Below are positions 45,130-55,863 of a stretch of DNA of 64,000 nt, one piece after another. The stretch's first letter is position 1. The number at the start of each line of letters is the position of its first letter. The stretch comes from Vombatus ursinus (Eukaryota; Chordata; Mammalia; Diprotodontia; Vombatidae). Location: NCBI RefSeq assembly GCF_900497805.2, contig NW_020948739.1, positions 14,619,593-14,683,592 of the forward strand, read 5' to 3'. A program made the position numbers and the translations under genes. Below the pieces are notes generated by a model. It was given only the letters and a program-made list of their open reading frames with translations. It made no database searches and was not told the origin of the DNA.

Positions 45130-45312
45130 CCCAATACTATCTCGTGAGGCCCAAATCAGAATGTAATTGTAATTGTGAAATATTTAACAAAATAAATAAA
45201 ATACAACAGATAATGTTAATCTATGGTTTTCTAAGTGAATATGTAGCCCTTGTGGATCCTTGTATATTAGTTAGTGGTTCTGTTTCCATTTGAGATTAAT
45301 GCCACTGTTGTT
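45130..45312. mobile_element. DNA-transposon-like repeat, copy 2
   Basis: Same blocks and order as 40150-40305: taattgtgaaatatttaaca, aaataaataaaa, gataatgttaatctatggtt, ggatccttgtatattag, ending gagattaatgccactg. Confidence 0.55.
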
Positions 45313-45544
45313 ATACTACAGACAATACTACATATCTCAGAATTCCTTAAGAGTATCACATTACATTGTATGATAATGGATGCTCATAATAATGGACTTA
45401 AGTCAACAAGAAATAGTTAAATCAACACATTTCCCTTGTAACTAGGAGCTAGGCCCAAAATTTAGGAACCAGATCAATTTCATACTTTCAAAAAATGAAA
45501 AACCAAAAGTGACATTTGGCACATGGGGAGAAACAACATGTTGT

Positions 45545-45660
45545 TAGCAAGCATTTATTAAGTACTTACTGTGTGACAAGTACTATGCAAAGTTCTGGTG
45601 ATATAAAGAAAACAAAAACAGCCCCTCTCCTCAAAGAACATTTATTCTAATGTTATTATA
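45545..45660 (-). repeat. LINE2 3' tail
   Basis: Reads caagcatttattaagtactt, actgtgtgacaagtactatg, ctcctcaaagaacatttatt. Confidence 0.82.
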
Positions 45661-46345
45661 AGAAATCAGTTCTCAATTTCAGGTAGAGACACAAACCAAG
45701 GGCAGGATGGTTTTGCGAATGGCCTTGAGGATCACTGAATTCTCAAAGAGAACACTGAACAAATCAAATATGAAGAGTTTCTGGAACATATGTAGAGCAG
45801 ATGGAAGCCCTGCCAATTAGCCAATGAGCCTTCTACCTCTTTTCCCTTCTAGTCTTTTATGAGCATGTATACAGGAAGTGAAACCAAGAACTGGGTTAAT
45901 AGTAATTGAGAAGAACAAGAACTTCCCAGGTAAGTTGCCAGTGTTGCATGAACTGAGTGGTAATTTCCAGGGCCATGGATTTTTTTCAAGTTATCTTGGT
46001 ACTAAATGTTGTAGCCCCTGAGATTAAAGAAAAATGCAGCCATCTGTAATCTGGGTCGAGACTATTCCCCCGAAAGGAAATAAGATAACTGTATTCTTAG
46101 GAGTCATGGCAGACTTAAGCCTATGTCTTCTTTAGAACTGAATTAAATTATATATAATATCTTCTATTTAAGAAGGTAGAGAAAGCCAGGCATAAGATTT
46201 CCATGAAAAATGTTAATATAAACATGGGTACTTAATGGTAAGGCTCAGTTATCTGAGCAATTAACTTATGGGGGAATGCTTCATTTCCCAACCACGTTTC
46301 ATACATCTTATATGTATAATAGTTACAAATTAGTGTGCTATACTA
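45661..46345. other. Intron 4, unassigned
   Basis: Nothing recognised. Confidence 0.42.
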
Positions 46346-46349
46346 TAAG

Positions 46350-46415
46350 TCTGTCTGTCTGTCTGTCTGTCTCTCTCTTTGACTCTCTCTCTCTCTGTCT
46401 CTCTTTTTCTCTAAG
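46350..46415. repeat. (TCTG)n/(TC)n microsatellite
   Basis: Five TCTG units followed by TCTC runs. Confidence 0.95.
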
Positions 46416-46419
46416 GCAG

Positions 46420-46630
46420 CATTCAAAGGGGAGAGATATCAGGCGCAAGATAACCTGAGTTGAAATTCTGTCTCTAACACACTGCTTGTGTGACCTAGAG
46501 CAAGTGATTGAATCTTTCAGCGCCTTAAACAGCTTTCTAATATTTTGAGTTGTAAAGAAAATGATGACCTACATTGTAGCAGCAGGTGTTTCCTTACCCA
46601 GAGGTTTCCTATACCAGTGAAATCAAAGTA
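46420..46630 (+). repeat. CORE-SINE
   Basis: Reads caagataacctgagttgaaa, tgcttgtgtgacctagagca, ttgtagcagcaggtgtttcc; second-half type as at 8.8 kb. Confidence 0.7.
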
Positions 46631-46744
46631 TAGACCCCATCCCTATATCTCTTACACACATACACACACACGTATGTATAATGTAACAGAGTAGGAAAAA
46701 ATAAAACACTAGAGTAGGAGTCAAAGACTTTGTAATACAACATG

Positions 46745-47120
46745 CCATAGAGTGAAAAGAATATTGAGATTTGAGCCAGAAGATCTTGCTCTAGCACTTA
46801 GTAGGTGAATGGTTCTGGGTAAGCCCCTTAAGTTCTCTGAGCCTAGCATCCTAGATGATAAAATGGGCATAAAAAAACGTTGTACCATATATGTCTCAAG
46901 GTGGTTGCAAGGATGTCTGTAAACTGTAAAGTGCTACAAATATGAATAATAGTCAAATCATGTAAATTGTCCTAACCTCTGTTTCTTCATCCAGAAAATG
47001 AGAGTGCAAGCACTGACACTGCCTGCCTCATGGGTTTGTTGTGAGGATTACTGAGAACATAAATGTAAAAGCTTTCTACATGCTAAGCTACTATATAGAT
47101 ATCAGTTGTTGCTACTTTTT
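46745..47120 (+). repeat. Two consecutive MIR-type SINE pieces
   Basis: First: gagccagaagatcttgctct, taaactgtaaagtgctacaa. Second, from about 46970: aatgagagtgcaagcactga, tcatgggtttgttgtgagga. Confidence 0.72.
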
Positions 47121-47434
47121 TTTTAGGTATAGAAATACCAACATATCACTCTAAAATTACTCTTTGGAGGACAGCTGGGACATTTTCAGAAGCCTTGGCA
47201 AAGGATTCTGACATCAGCCTGCCAAGCACAAAAGGCTTCATGTGTAAGCCAGGCACAGGTTGTGAGCCTGACCTCTGAGGACTGACCAAGTTAAGTACGG
47301 AGAAGTTGGCCCCCATAAGGTTGGCCAGCAGATGATGAGTCCTTTGTTCAAAACAAACCACTAGACTATGTTCTGGATGTATTTCAATCCGGATTTATGG
47401 AGGGAATACCCACAGGGATAAAATCATATGACAC
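47121..47434. other. Intron 4, unassigned
   Basis: Locally GC-richer (47160-47320) with no repeat or domain recognised; a 71-codon minus open frame covers it. Confidence 0.42.
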
Positions 47435-47625
47435 ATTGAAGAGAGTATTGAATCTGAAATCAGAGGACATGAGTTTACATTTTAACTCTGAAATATATTA
47501 CCTGTGCGACCTTGGGCAAGTCGCTTAAGCTTCCTGTGTCTGAGTTGACTCATTTGTAAAAGGAAAAGGTTAAACTAGATGGCCTCTGACTCAAATTCTT
47601 TCCAATTCTATGATCCCATGAATCT
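47435..47625 (+). repeat. MIR/THER1-type SINE
   Basis: Reads gcgaccttgggcaagtcgct, aaactagatggcctctgact, ctttccaattctatgatccc. Confidence 0.82.
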
Positions 47626-48260
47626 TTTGAAGTATTGGAAAATACATACACAGTAGGAAAATAGCATATGTAAATGTATTTATGGAAAGCCAAATGTCCT
47701 CAGGTCATCATGGGTGGATAATTATAGTTTTCCTATGCCTTTTTTAATGGTGAAGCATAGAAATCCTTGTCAAATCATTCAATAAATCTCTCCTTTATCT
47801 CATTTTATTAGTGTATTTCAGTTTAATGATTAATGTTCTTTCCTAAAGATTTAGTAAGGCACCTGGGAATAAATGAATCCTCAGACTAAATGCTGCAAGA
47901 TGAACCCAAATACAGACTTTGTTAAATCCTCAGCATGTTGACTTTTCTTTAACTGACTTCAAGAAAACCCAGTGGCACCCTTATGTGTATTGGTGTGTTC
48001 TGATTGCCCTAGAATATTTACTCAGAAGGTTCTTTCATTAATAAAGCAATAGGTGATATGTCAGTGTTTTCTGTTTTTTCATGTAGGTTAATATCCCATG
48101 TAATGTGTTCAGTGTGACTTTACTGCCCCATTCTCACAGAAATGGTATCTCCTACATGTGGAATAGATTAGATGGTAGCTTTGATGACCTGTTGTGGCAA
48201 GACAGGTAATTGATTTTAGTGTAAGTCATTAGGAAAGGAAATCAAGTTTCTATGCAATGT
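47626..48260. other. Intron 4, nothing recognised
   Basis: Repeat-poor, AT-rich. Confidence 0.45.
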
Positions 48261-48287
48261 CACACACACACACACACACACACACAC
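48261..48287. repeat. (CA)n microsatellite
   Basis: 13 uninterrupted CA units. Confidence 0.97.
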
Positions 48288-49204
48288 GATGGGCTGTACT
48301 ATCTGAATGAAGAGATGGACAAATAAGAAGATGGAGAAATAAATGAGTGAATGCATAAATGGAGAAAATTAAAGTAAGTTTGCTTTGCAACTCAGTGTAG
48401 GTCAAAGCCTATTAATGGAAGCCAATTACTATGACTAAGTTTCTGATCCCTTCTCTTGTAACATACTTGAAGGAATAGTATTTGAATTCTGGTAGGATGT
48501 CTAAATGATGTCATGCTGTCAGTTACTGAGCTCCTGCTGTATGTATAACATGTTACTAGACACTGCTGAGTGATAAAAAATGGTATTACTAAGAAGCCGA
48601 TAACTATTTTTGAGGAACTTGAAGTTAAGTTATAAAGGCAAAATGTCCACATGTGAAAATGGTTTAAGAGAACTTACAAAGTAGCAAAATAACAAAACAT
48701 TATACAATAAATAATACATATTTTTATTTTTACATAATTATATTATGTAACAAATAAAATATTCTAAATAAAAAAATTATTAAAATAATGATGATGATTT
48801 TCATTTATATAAAATATATAGTATGTCTAAGACATAGATATATATGTATATCTATCACCTATTTTTCTATCTAAACTTATACATATTTATCTAAATATGT
48901 ATAAATATACATATATAGATATATAATCTATACATACACATTTATGCGGGGGCATGCTGGTAAATATTTAACTATTGGCTGTCTGGGGGAAAAGAGATAC
49001 AAGACACACATTTAATTTTAATCTGCATTATTAATATTTTCTCCATCACTTTTTAACTCTAGACAATCAATAAAACTAAATCAAACCCTAATGTATAGTG
49101 TCTGCCAGTGTAAATGGACACATTGAAAATTTAACAATCAGCTCTTGTGAGCTGTTTAAAGCTAGCTCTAGCACACCACTATCAGCATGTGTATGTAAAT
49201 ATGA
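48288..49204. other. Intron 4, AT-rich with TA runs
   Basis: 48700-48940 is extremely AT-rich with imperfect TATATA and ATCTAT units. No gene. Confidence 0.5.
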
Positions 49205-49368
49205 CAGATAATGTATATATAGCTATATGTATATGTGTTCATATATGTACATGCATATGTATTATACATATTTATGTATGTGTATATATGCATATATATA
49301 TAGAGAGAGAGAGGGAGAGAGAGAGAAAGAAAGACAGACAGAGAGACAGAGAGACAGAGAGAGAGAAT
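49205..49368. repeat. TA/TG then GAGA/CAGA microsatellite
   Basis: TATATGTAT blocks to about 49300 then (GA)n and GACAGA units. Confidence 0.95.
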
Positions 49369-49539
49369 AGGCTAGATTGCCTATAGGAAACTACAAAGCT
49401 CCATTAATGACCCCACCCAAACTTCTACATTAAGCAAATGCTTCTCTTTTTAATAGTAACACTCTACTATTATAACTGCATGGCTAATATGGGGCACTAT
49501 AGTCTCCAAGATGTTAAAAGCAAATATGATTCATAAGCA

Positions 49540-49760
49540 AATGGAGAGATCTCACAGTCAGTGAGAAGGCAGCAACACATCACATACAAGGAGATCAAAG
49601 AAAGGAGGATAGGCTGGCCATGTGCTGAGAGTGAGGGATAGCCAAGGAACAGCTTGAGTGCTACAATGCTATCTCCATAATGTCAATAGAAAGTGACAAG
49701 AGCCCAGAATATGTTAAATGGAACTCCTGTAGCAAACTTTTGGGAGAACATGAACAAAAG
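49540..49760 (+). mobile_element. Possible RTE LINE ORF C-terminal fragment
   Basis: The stretch aaaggaggataggctggcca tgtgctgag resembles the RxGWAGHVLR-type block near the C-terminus of LINE reverse transcriptase proteins, and tgggagaacatgaac a KxWENMD-like end. Disrupted and short; family from memory only. Confidence 0.4.
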
Positions 49761-49789
49761 TAATGCAGATAATAACAACAATAATAAAT

Positions 49790-50015
49790 AATAGGTGACA
49801 TTTCTATAGAGTTTACTATGTTCCAGGCACTGAGCTAAGTGCTTTACAATTATTATTTCACTTGATTCTTACACCATCCCTGAGAGGTAGGTACTATCAT
49901 TACCCCCATTTTATAGAGCAGGAAACTGACTTGCCCATGGCCACACAGCTAAGTCACATTTGAACTCAGAACTTTCTGACTCCAGGTCAGGCACCTATCA
50001 ACTGTGCCACCTAGT
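49790..50015 (-). repeat. MIR SINE, full length
   Basis: Antisense: gtttactatgttccaggcac, tgagctaagtgctttacaat, ctgagaggtaggtactatca, cccatggccacacagctaag, actgtgccacctag. Confidence 0.88.
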
Positions 50016-50174
50016 AAAAGTGAGAAAAATATATACTGTTACTCATTTTATTTAAAACATTTTAATTCCAAATTTAACAAGTACCAAATAAAATTAGAAT
50101 TTCCATTTAAAAAGTAGAATAGAAAAAGAGAATTTACCTGACACTATGAATCCATATGACATACAACATTCTTG

Positions 50175-50278
50175 TATGTGAGTATGTATATGCATGTGTA
50201 TGCATATATATATGTGTATATATGTGTACATATATATATATACACATACATATATATACATATATACATGTGTGTGAT
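50175..50278. repeat. TA/TG compound microsatellite
   Basis: ATATATGTG and TACATATA units. Confidence 0.95.
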
Positions 50279-51519
50279 ACAGCTTAAAAGCCATCCTGCT
50301 TCTCTGTATTTCAGTCTTGCCTTTCTTCTGTTCCTTTTTTGTGCATTTATAAAGTGCTTCAATGACTCTCTTTTGTTTCTTTTACTTGAGTAGCCCTACC
50401 ACTAATTGTTTTTTCTTCTCCCCTTGATCCCACCTCGACTATGGGGAAAATTCAATAAAACTTTTGTAATAAGTGTGCATAACAAAGTAAAATGAATTCT
50501 CACATTGGTTGCTTCCAAGAATATATGTCTTATTCTGCACTTTGACTCCATCACCTCTTTACCTTGTGACCTCTTTAACTGAATTATTGATGATGGAAAA
50601 AGAGAAGTGGACCGAAGAAAAGACATAGACATGGGCATATCATTTTTGTGTGGTAGTTTAACTTTTGTAAATCAGTTGTCATAATGAGAGCCTGAAGATA
50701 CCGTTGTCAGCACACACTTGCTTTTTTGCCAAGTCAAAATATATGACTGCCAAGGATAATACTAGTTTTGAATATAAACATATTTGTGAAATCTTATAGA
50801 GGAAGATTACAGAATTTGATTATGAGCAGCATTGCCTCATAACAGAGAGACAGAAGTAATGAAGGGTGAAAGTGGCTTAAAGGAAGCCTGGCAAGAAGCC
50901 CAACTAATCATAATTATCCTGAGGGCCTTTAATGATGAAGGTGGAAGATGAACAAAAATCAAAAAGATAGTAAAGATTCTTCTAACGCTTTTTTTTTTCA
51001 CCATAATGGACAGGGATAGAGCCTGGGGCTGTGCTGGTGCCTGTAGCTTTGATTGGGGAAGAGAGGGGAATCTGTGGCTGTGGGCTCGGATTCCCCTCCT
51101 CCACCTAAAATACTCAGTTGAGGCTAAAGAATAGCCCAGATGGTTCAGATTAGAGTGTGATTGGTGCCTGTTAATCCAGGAGCCCTGGAACCAGGGATAC
51201 TCAGTCTTTCTTCTCCTAGCTGAGGCTCCCCTAGCTCTGGACCACCCCCCAAGGACTCCAGTTCAAGGTCCTTTCTGGGAGGGCACACTCCCTTCCCCCT
51301 CAGCAACTACCTTTCTTTAAAACAAGAATGTATCTATGTTTTCTGTAAGTCCAAAGTCGGCTCCCCAAGGTAGGAGCACAGGGATCCCCGAAGGCAATGC
51401 TACTCTTCAGTGTAGAGGAAAGGGCTTTCTAGCAGATGTTAAGGAGCCTGGGCTCTGTTTCATTTTGGGGTACCTGCGATTTTACCAGGGGAGGTGCCTT
51501 TCACAATACCGGCCCTTTC
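50279..51519. other. Intron 4, unassigned; GC-rich block at 51000-51520
   Basis: 51000-51520 is strikingly GC-richer than its surroundings and starts after a T run (50990-50998). It may be the 3' UTR of the antisense L1 that follows, ending in an inverted poly-A at about 50990; this is only an inference. Confidence 0.4.
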
Positions 51520-52130
51520 CTTTATATTTTTGAGAGTTTGTACCAACTCCTATGAATACCAGTTTCCAGAGCCACTGCTAGTGCTGATGCTTTTCTTCTC
51601 TCCTCCCAAATTATTTTGTGGAATTTGTCCTTTCCTTTTACTAGTTGTAGTCAATGTGGATTTTGTTTCCTTTGTTCAATTTACTTTATTCTGCATCAGT
51701 TCATGTAAATTCTTCTATTCTTCTCTACATGATTGTGCTCATTGCCTCTTAAAGCACAGCAATATTCCATTATTTTCATGCACCATGATTTGTTTGGCCA
51801 TTTCCCATTGGATGAGCCTCTTTCATAGAAGGGGCTTTGTTTCTAGTTCTTTGCTACTGCAAAAAGTGCTATTTTGATGTATATAGGAACTTTCTTTTAA
51901 TCATTCACCTTGTTGGGGTATAAACATAGTGGAATCTCTAGGTCAAAGGGCATGGACATTTTAATTACTTTATTTGTGTAATTCCAAATTGGATTCCAAA
52001 ATATTTGTATTAATTCACAGCTCCACCAACTATGCATTAGTTTGTTCATCTTTCCACAATCCCTCCAACATTGATTGGTGCCATTTTTTGTCATCTTTGC
52101 CAATTTGCTGAGTGTTAGGTAAAAGTTTGG
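51520..52130 (-). mobile_element. Older L1, ORF2 C-terminus and 3' UTR
   Basis: Minus-strand frame gives NQCWRDCGKMNKLMHSWWSC and ELIQIFWNPIWNYTNKVIKM, the same L1 ORF2 C-terminal region as the 7-8 kb copy but more decayed, with several stops and at least one frame break after VND. The 3' UTR similarity continues to ctgcatcagttcatgtaaat. Confidence 0.85.
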
Positions 52131-52169
52131 CTACTATATTACATTGTTTACTCATATTGTGCTTGTAGT

Positions 52170-52490
52170 CTTGTAATTTATTTTTCCTGATTAAATTTCA
52201 TATTATTACATTCAGGCCAACTTTCTAGCCTGTCAAGCTATTTCAGGCTCCTGATTCTATCATCCAGTATACTATCTATTCTTTCCAGCTTTGTGTCATC
52301 TGAACATTTGATAAACCTGACAGATATGGCTTCATTATTAGTCACTGATAAAATGTTAAATAGCACAGGATAAAGGTTAGATCCCCAGAACACACTCCAT
52401 TAGAAACTTCTTTGCCAATTAACAATGAACAATTATTCTCTTGGGTCTAGCCATTCAGCCTTTCCTGATGCACTTTTAAATCATGATTTT
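52170..52490 (-). repeat. CR1/L3-like LINE fragment
   Basis: Reads ttgtgtcatctgaacatttg, attagtcactgataaaatgt, taaatagcacaggataaagg, ctccattagaaacttctttg, as in the antisense L3 consensus I remember. Confidence 0.78.
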
Positions 52491-52514
52491 GTATTTGATA
52501 TTTTCATAAATTTA

Positions 52515-52700
52515 ATTATTCTTTGCTACTACAAAAAAAGAGCTGCTACAAATATTTTTGTACACACAGGTTCTTTTCTTCTTTCTTTGATATTTTTGGG
52601 GAATAGGTCTAGTAAAGATATCATTGAGTCAAAAGGGTATGCCCAGTTTAGTGACTTTTTAGATACTGGATGCATTTTAATGCATCATTCACAGCCTGAA
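52515..52700 (-). mobile_element. L1 ORF2 C-terminal fragment, old
   Basis: Reads ctttgctactacaaaaaaag, agctgctacaaatattttt, gtcaaaagggtatgcccagt, parallel to the equivalent stretch in the 7-8 kb L1. Possibly another piece of the 51.5-52.1 kb copy or of a separate one. Confidence 0.75.
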
Positions 52701-52749
52701 GAAAATTCTCAGGAAAAAATAGGATTTGGATATTCTTACACCTTCTCTT

Positions 52750-52890
52750 GACTATGAAAATAGTTCATATTTATATAACAATTTGTGACTTACAAAGTAC
52801 TTTCCTCACATGCCTGTGAGATTAATAGGGATCATTATTTCCCCAATTTTACCCTTCAGATAACTGAGACTTGGAGAAATAAAATAATGT
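52750..52890 (-). repeat. MIR-type SINE, 3' half
   Basis: Reads ttcatatttatataacaatt, cttacaaagtactttcctca, tttacccttcagataactga. Confidence 0.72.
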
Positions 52891-53584
52891 CATTCTGCAT
52901 CACTGGAGAAGTCTTCCACATTAATGAGGTCACAGATCTATTTGAGTATATTTGAATATGATGCTTTAAGGCTTTTAAACTACTTTCTTACAACAACAAT
53001 GTCTATCAGTTTGATTTTAATTATTTTGGGGCCAAATCTTCTACTGGTGCATAGCCCAATAGCATTCTCTAAGACTAAGTTACAGATGAGTTGTTGGTAT
53101 ATAATTGTGGAAAGGGCTTCCAGACCTGGAATTCTTTGCATTAATAAAACTGTAATTCTAGGTCATGATCTTAATTATTATCCAATTAACAATTTGACTA
53201 CCTAAGAACATTGTTTATTTCACAGTGGAGTTAAATAGAAGGCAGGTCTATTTTGGACCTGATCCAAGAGGCTTAGCTATCACAGTACAAAAAGACTTCA
53301 TTTGTAAGATGACTATCCAATAATCCAGACATCCAAACTAACAATAAAGCAAGGTTCCAGAGCATATAGATTTAGCCATTGTGTTAAAAAAAATGGCATT
53401 ATGCTTTACTGTGTAGTGTAGCTCCTCAGTTGACATCTTACTATGTTTCCCCAACAAAATCAAATAATTTTTTTTAACTTCATCCACTTAGTTTTTAGAT
53501 AGCTGATTTTCTAGGTACATTGTCTGAAAGATCTCTTTTTGCTGTCTACCACAAGGTCATAAAGTAATACCTGAACAGACCTTA
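52891..53584. other. Intron 4, unassigned
   Basis: A 93-codon open frame (52924-53205) without recognisable similarity; no repeats named. Confidence 0.42.
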
Positions 53585-53690
53585 TCTACTTACTAGTCCA
53601 AACCTCTCATTTTAGAGACAGGGAATCTGAAGCCCAATGAGATTAAGTGACTTGTCCAAGGTCACAAAAGTAATAAATAGAAGAGCAAAA
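53585..53690 (-). repeat. CORE-SINE fragment
   Basis: Reads actagtccaaacctctcatt, aatgagattaagtgacttgt, ccaaggtcacaaaagtaata. Confidence 0.78.
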
Positions 53691-53827
53691 TACTTTTATT
53701 GTAAATGTAGCATTTTTTTTCCTATTGGGTCATACTAACTTCTTGTTGTATTTATATATTTTATATACCTTAAAATGCAGTTGTACAAATTTATACTTCT
53801 TCCTATTTCTAGCATTACCATGACCTA

Positions 53828-53930
53828 CTTAGTGTTTCCTATGTTCCAAGCACTGTGCTAGGCACCAAAGATACAAAGAGAAAAATGGAATAGTTCCTGC
53901 CCTCAAAAAGCTTCCATTTTATGCCCTAAA
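53828..53930 (-). repeat. LINE2 3' tail
   Basis: Reads ttcctatgttccaagcactg, tgctaggcaccaaagataca, cctgccctcaaaaagcttcc. Confidence 0.8.
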
Positions 53931-55334
53931 ATCAAATGGTAGTTCTAAAGAGATTCACTCAATGGTTGGTACAATGAGGTTCCACCTAGTAGAAAGTAGG
54001 ACACAATACATAATCCTCAAAAAGGAATACAATTTTTATGAGCTCTCTAAGAATTATTATTGATGTTCTTTGATTTGGATCAAGGTTCCATTGCCTTGAT
54101 ATATTTACTCTGATCTAGAAGGCTAATCATGATGACAAATTCCCATTGTCCCTGTTAAAATTTCACTCACAGTAGCATATTTCAGCCTTTCTTCTACTAA
54201 ATGCTCTTTGACTACATTCTAGGAATATTTTAGAACCCAATCCATATTATGTAATGCTTCTGTGTTTGTCAGAGATCCACAATCCATGAGAGAATGGGCA
54301 CTAGAGTTTGATAATAGCAATACCAGCATGTTAAGAAAATGCTCTTTCCCATCATCATATCATGCTAGCTGCCTTCTCCTCTTCTGATAAAATTACAGAC
54401 TAGTATTTGAAGTTGTGTACTGCAAAAGACAACTAACCACAAAATTTCAATCCCCACCCTACTCCCACCCCACATTCCCCCAAAATGTGGTAGCTTGGTA
54501 GTAGTTCACAGGAGATGCCTAAAACTGGGCTATTTTCAAAAATTGTTACTTTTTTTTCATTGACTAATCATCCTTGATTCACATAAGTCTACTTTTCAGA
54601 AAATTACTTCAAAGGCAATTAACAAGAAAATAAAGTTCATTTCTAAAACCAGTCATTTTCTAAGTTGTTGGTATTTCTGAACAGAAACATTAAGAAGGAT
54701 TGTCACTTTAAGGACATTGTGGAAATTTGATAATTTTCTTCAAAAATAAACTGTTTTCCCTTCATTCCTAAACTTTCTTTGTGAAATTTAAACAGGTGAC
54801 TTCCAATGGCTTTTATTTTTTTCTTTTAACCTTATATTTAACTTTATATTCACATATTTAAAACAAAATATTTTAACCAGATCAATGAAAAACAATTTGT
54901 ATTAAAAATAAATAAGTTGTTTCCTCTTATTATTTGCTATGGCCTGAGACTCCTAATTTATAGGATATGCAAGAGTTCAAGTAATCTCAACCAGTTATTG
55001 AATGATTTACTTCCTGGGTTCAACAGATACTACAAGGGTGGTAAATTCCAAGCATATGGCAATATTATTCTGAGAAAAGAGCCAAAATACTCCTCAGCAT
55101 GGGGAAGGAAGAAAATGCCTCATTTCCTCTGGCAAAGAGGCCAGAGTACCAGACACCCATAATCAAACATTCCTCAGCATAGCTATTGTCTTTTGAGCAA
55201 GGCAGCTGTTGAATTCATGTTTGTCTTTGTCTTCATTTTATTTGTCAGATGATGAGAGAAGAAAAAGAAAAGACATACATTCTAATAAGACTACTACGTA
55301 TTCTGTGCTTGAAGTTCACAAAATTTTATTTTGT
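53931..55334. other. Intron 4, nothing recognised
   Basis: About 1.4 kb of repeat-poor sequence; another place to look for conserved non-coding elements. Open frames stay below 86 codons. Confidence 0.45.
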
Positions 55335-55560
55335 GAGAATGAGAATGCGGAAATTAGTAGAAAGTTAGACTTAGAGTCTCAGTTTAAACCCTACCTCACA
55401 CACTTAGTAGCCGTGAGACTCTGGACAAGTTGCATAGGTCTGTTGGTCTGTTTCCCTTATCTGTGAAATGGGAATCTACTTCATAGTGAAGATCAAATTT
55501 GCTAATTTACTTAAAGCACCTTGTAAACATTAAAGTAAATGTTGATTATTATTAAAGCTA
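55335..55560 (+). repeat. MIR SINE, diverged
   Basis: Reads agtctcagtttaaaccctac, gtagccgtgagactctggac, ttaaagcaccttgtaaacat. Confidence 0.72.
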
Positions 55561-55863
55561 AATACATCCTAAAGTCAGATATAGAAATATTCATGCAAGT
55601 AAAACAATGGAAGACACTGTAAATCACTACATTCATCCTAGCATCTGTCTTAAATAGTGGCCTATGAAATCTGATTCTGTGATTTCTTCCATTGCTTTGA
55701 ACATTAGCAATTATTTAGTTGATCCTCTCATTTTACAGATGAGGAAACTGAGGCTTAGAGAGGGTCAATGGCTTGCCATTAGACTATGTGCTTCTTGAGA
55801 GCAGGAACTGTCTTTTGCCCTTCTATGTATCCCCAGCACTTAGCACAGTGCCTGGTATATAAT

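Noticed and set aside
48700-48940. AT-rich stretch as an origin or matrix-attachment site
   Set aside because: Composition alone is not evidence; AT-rich microsatellite decay explains it.
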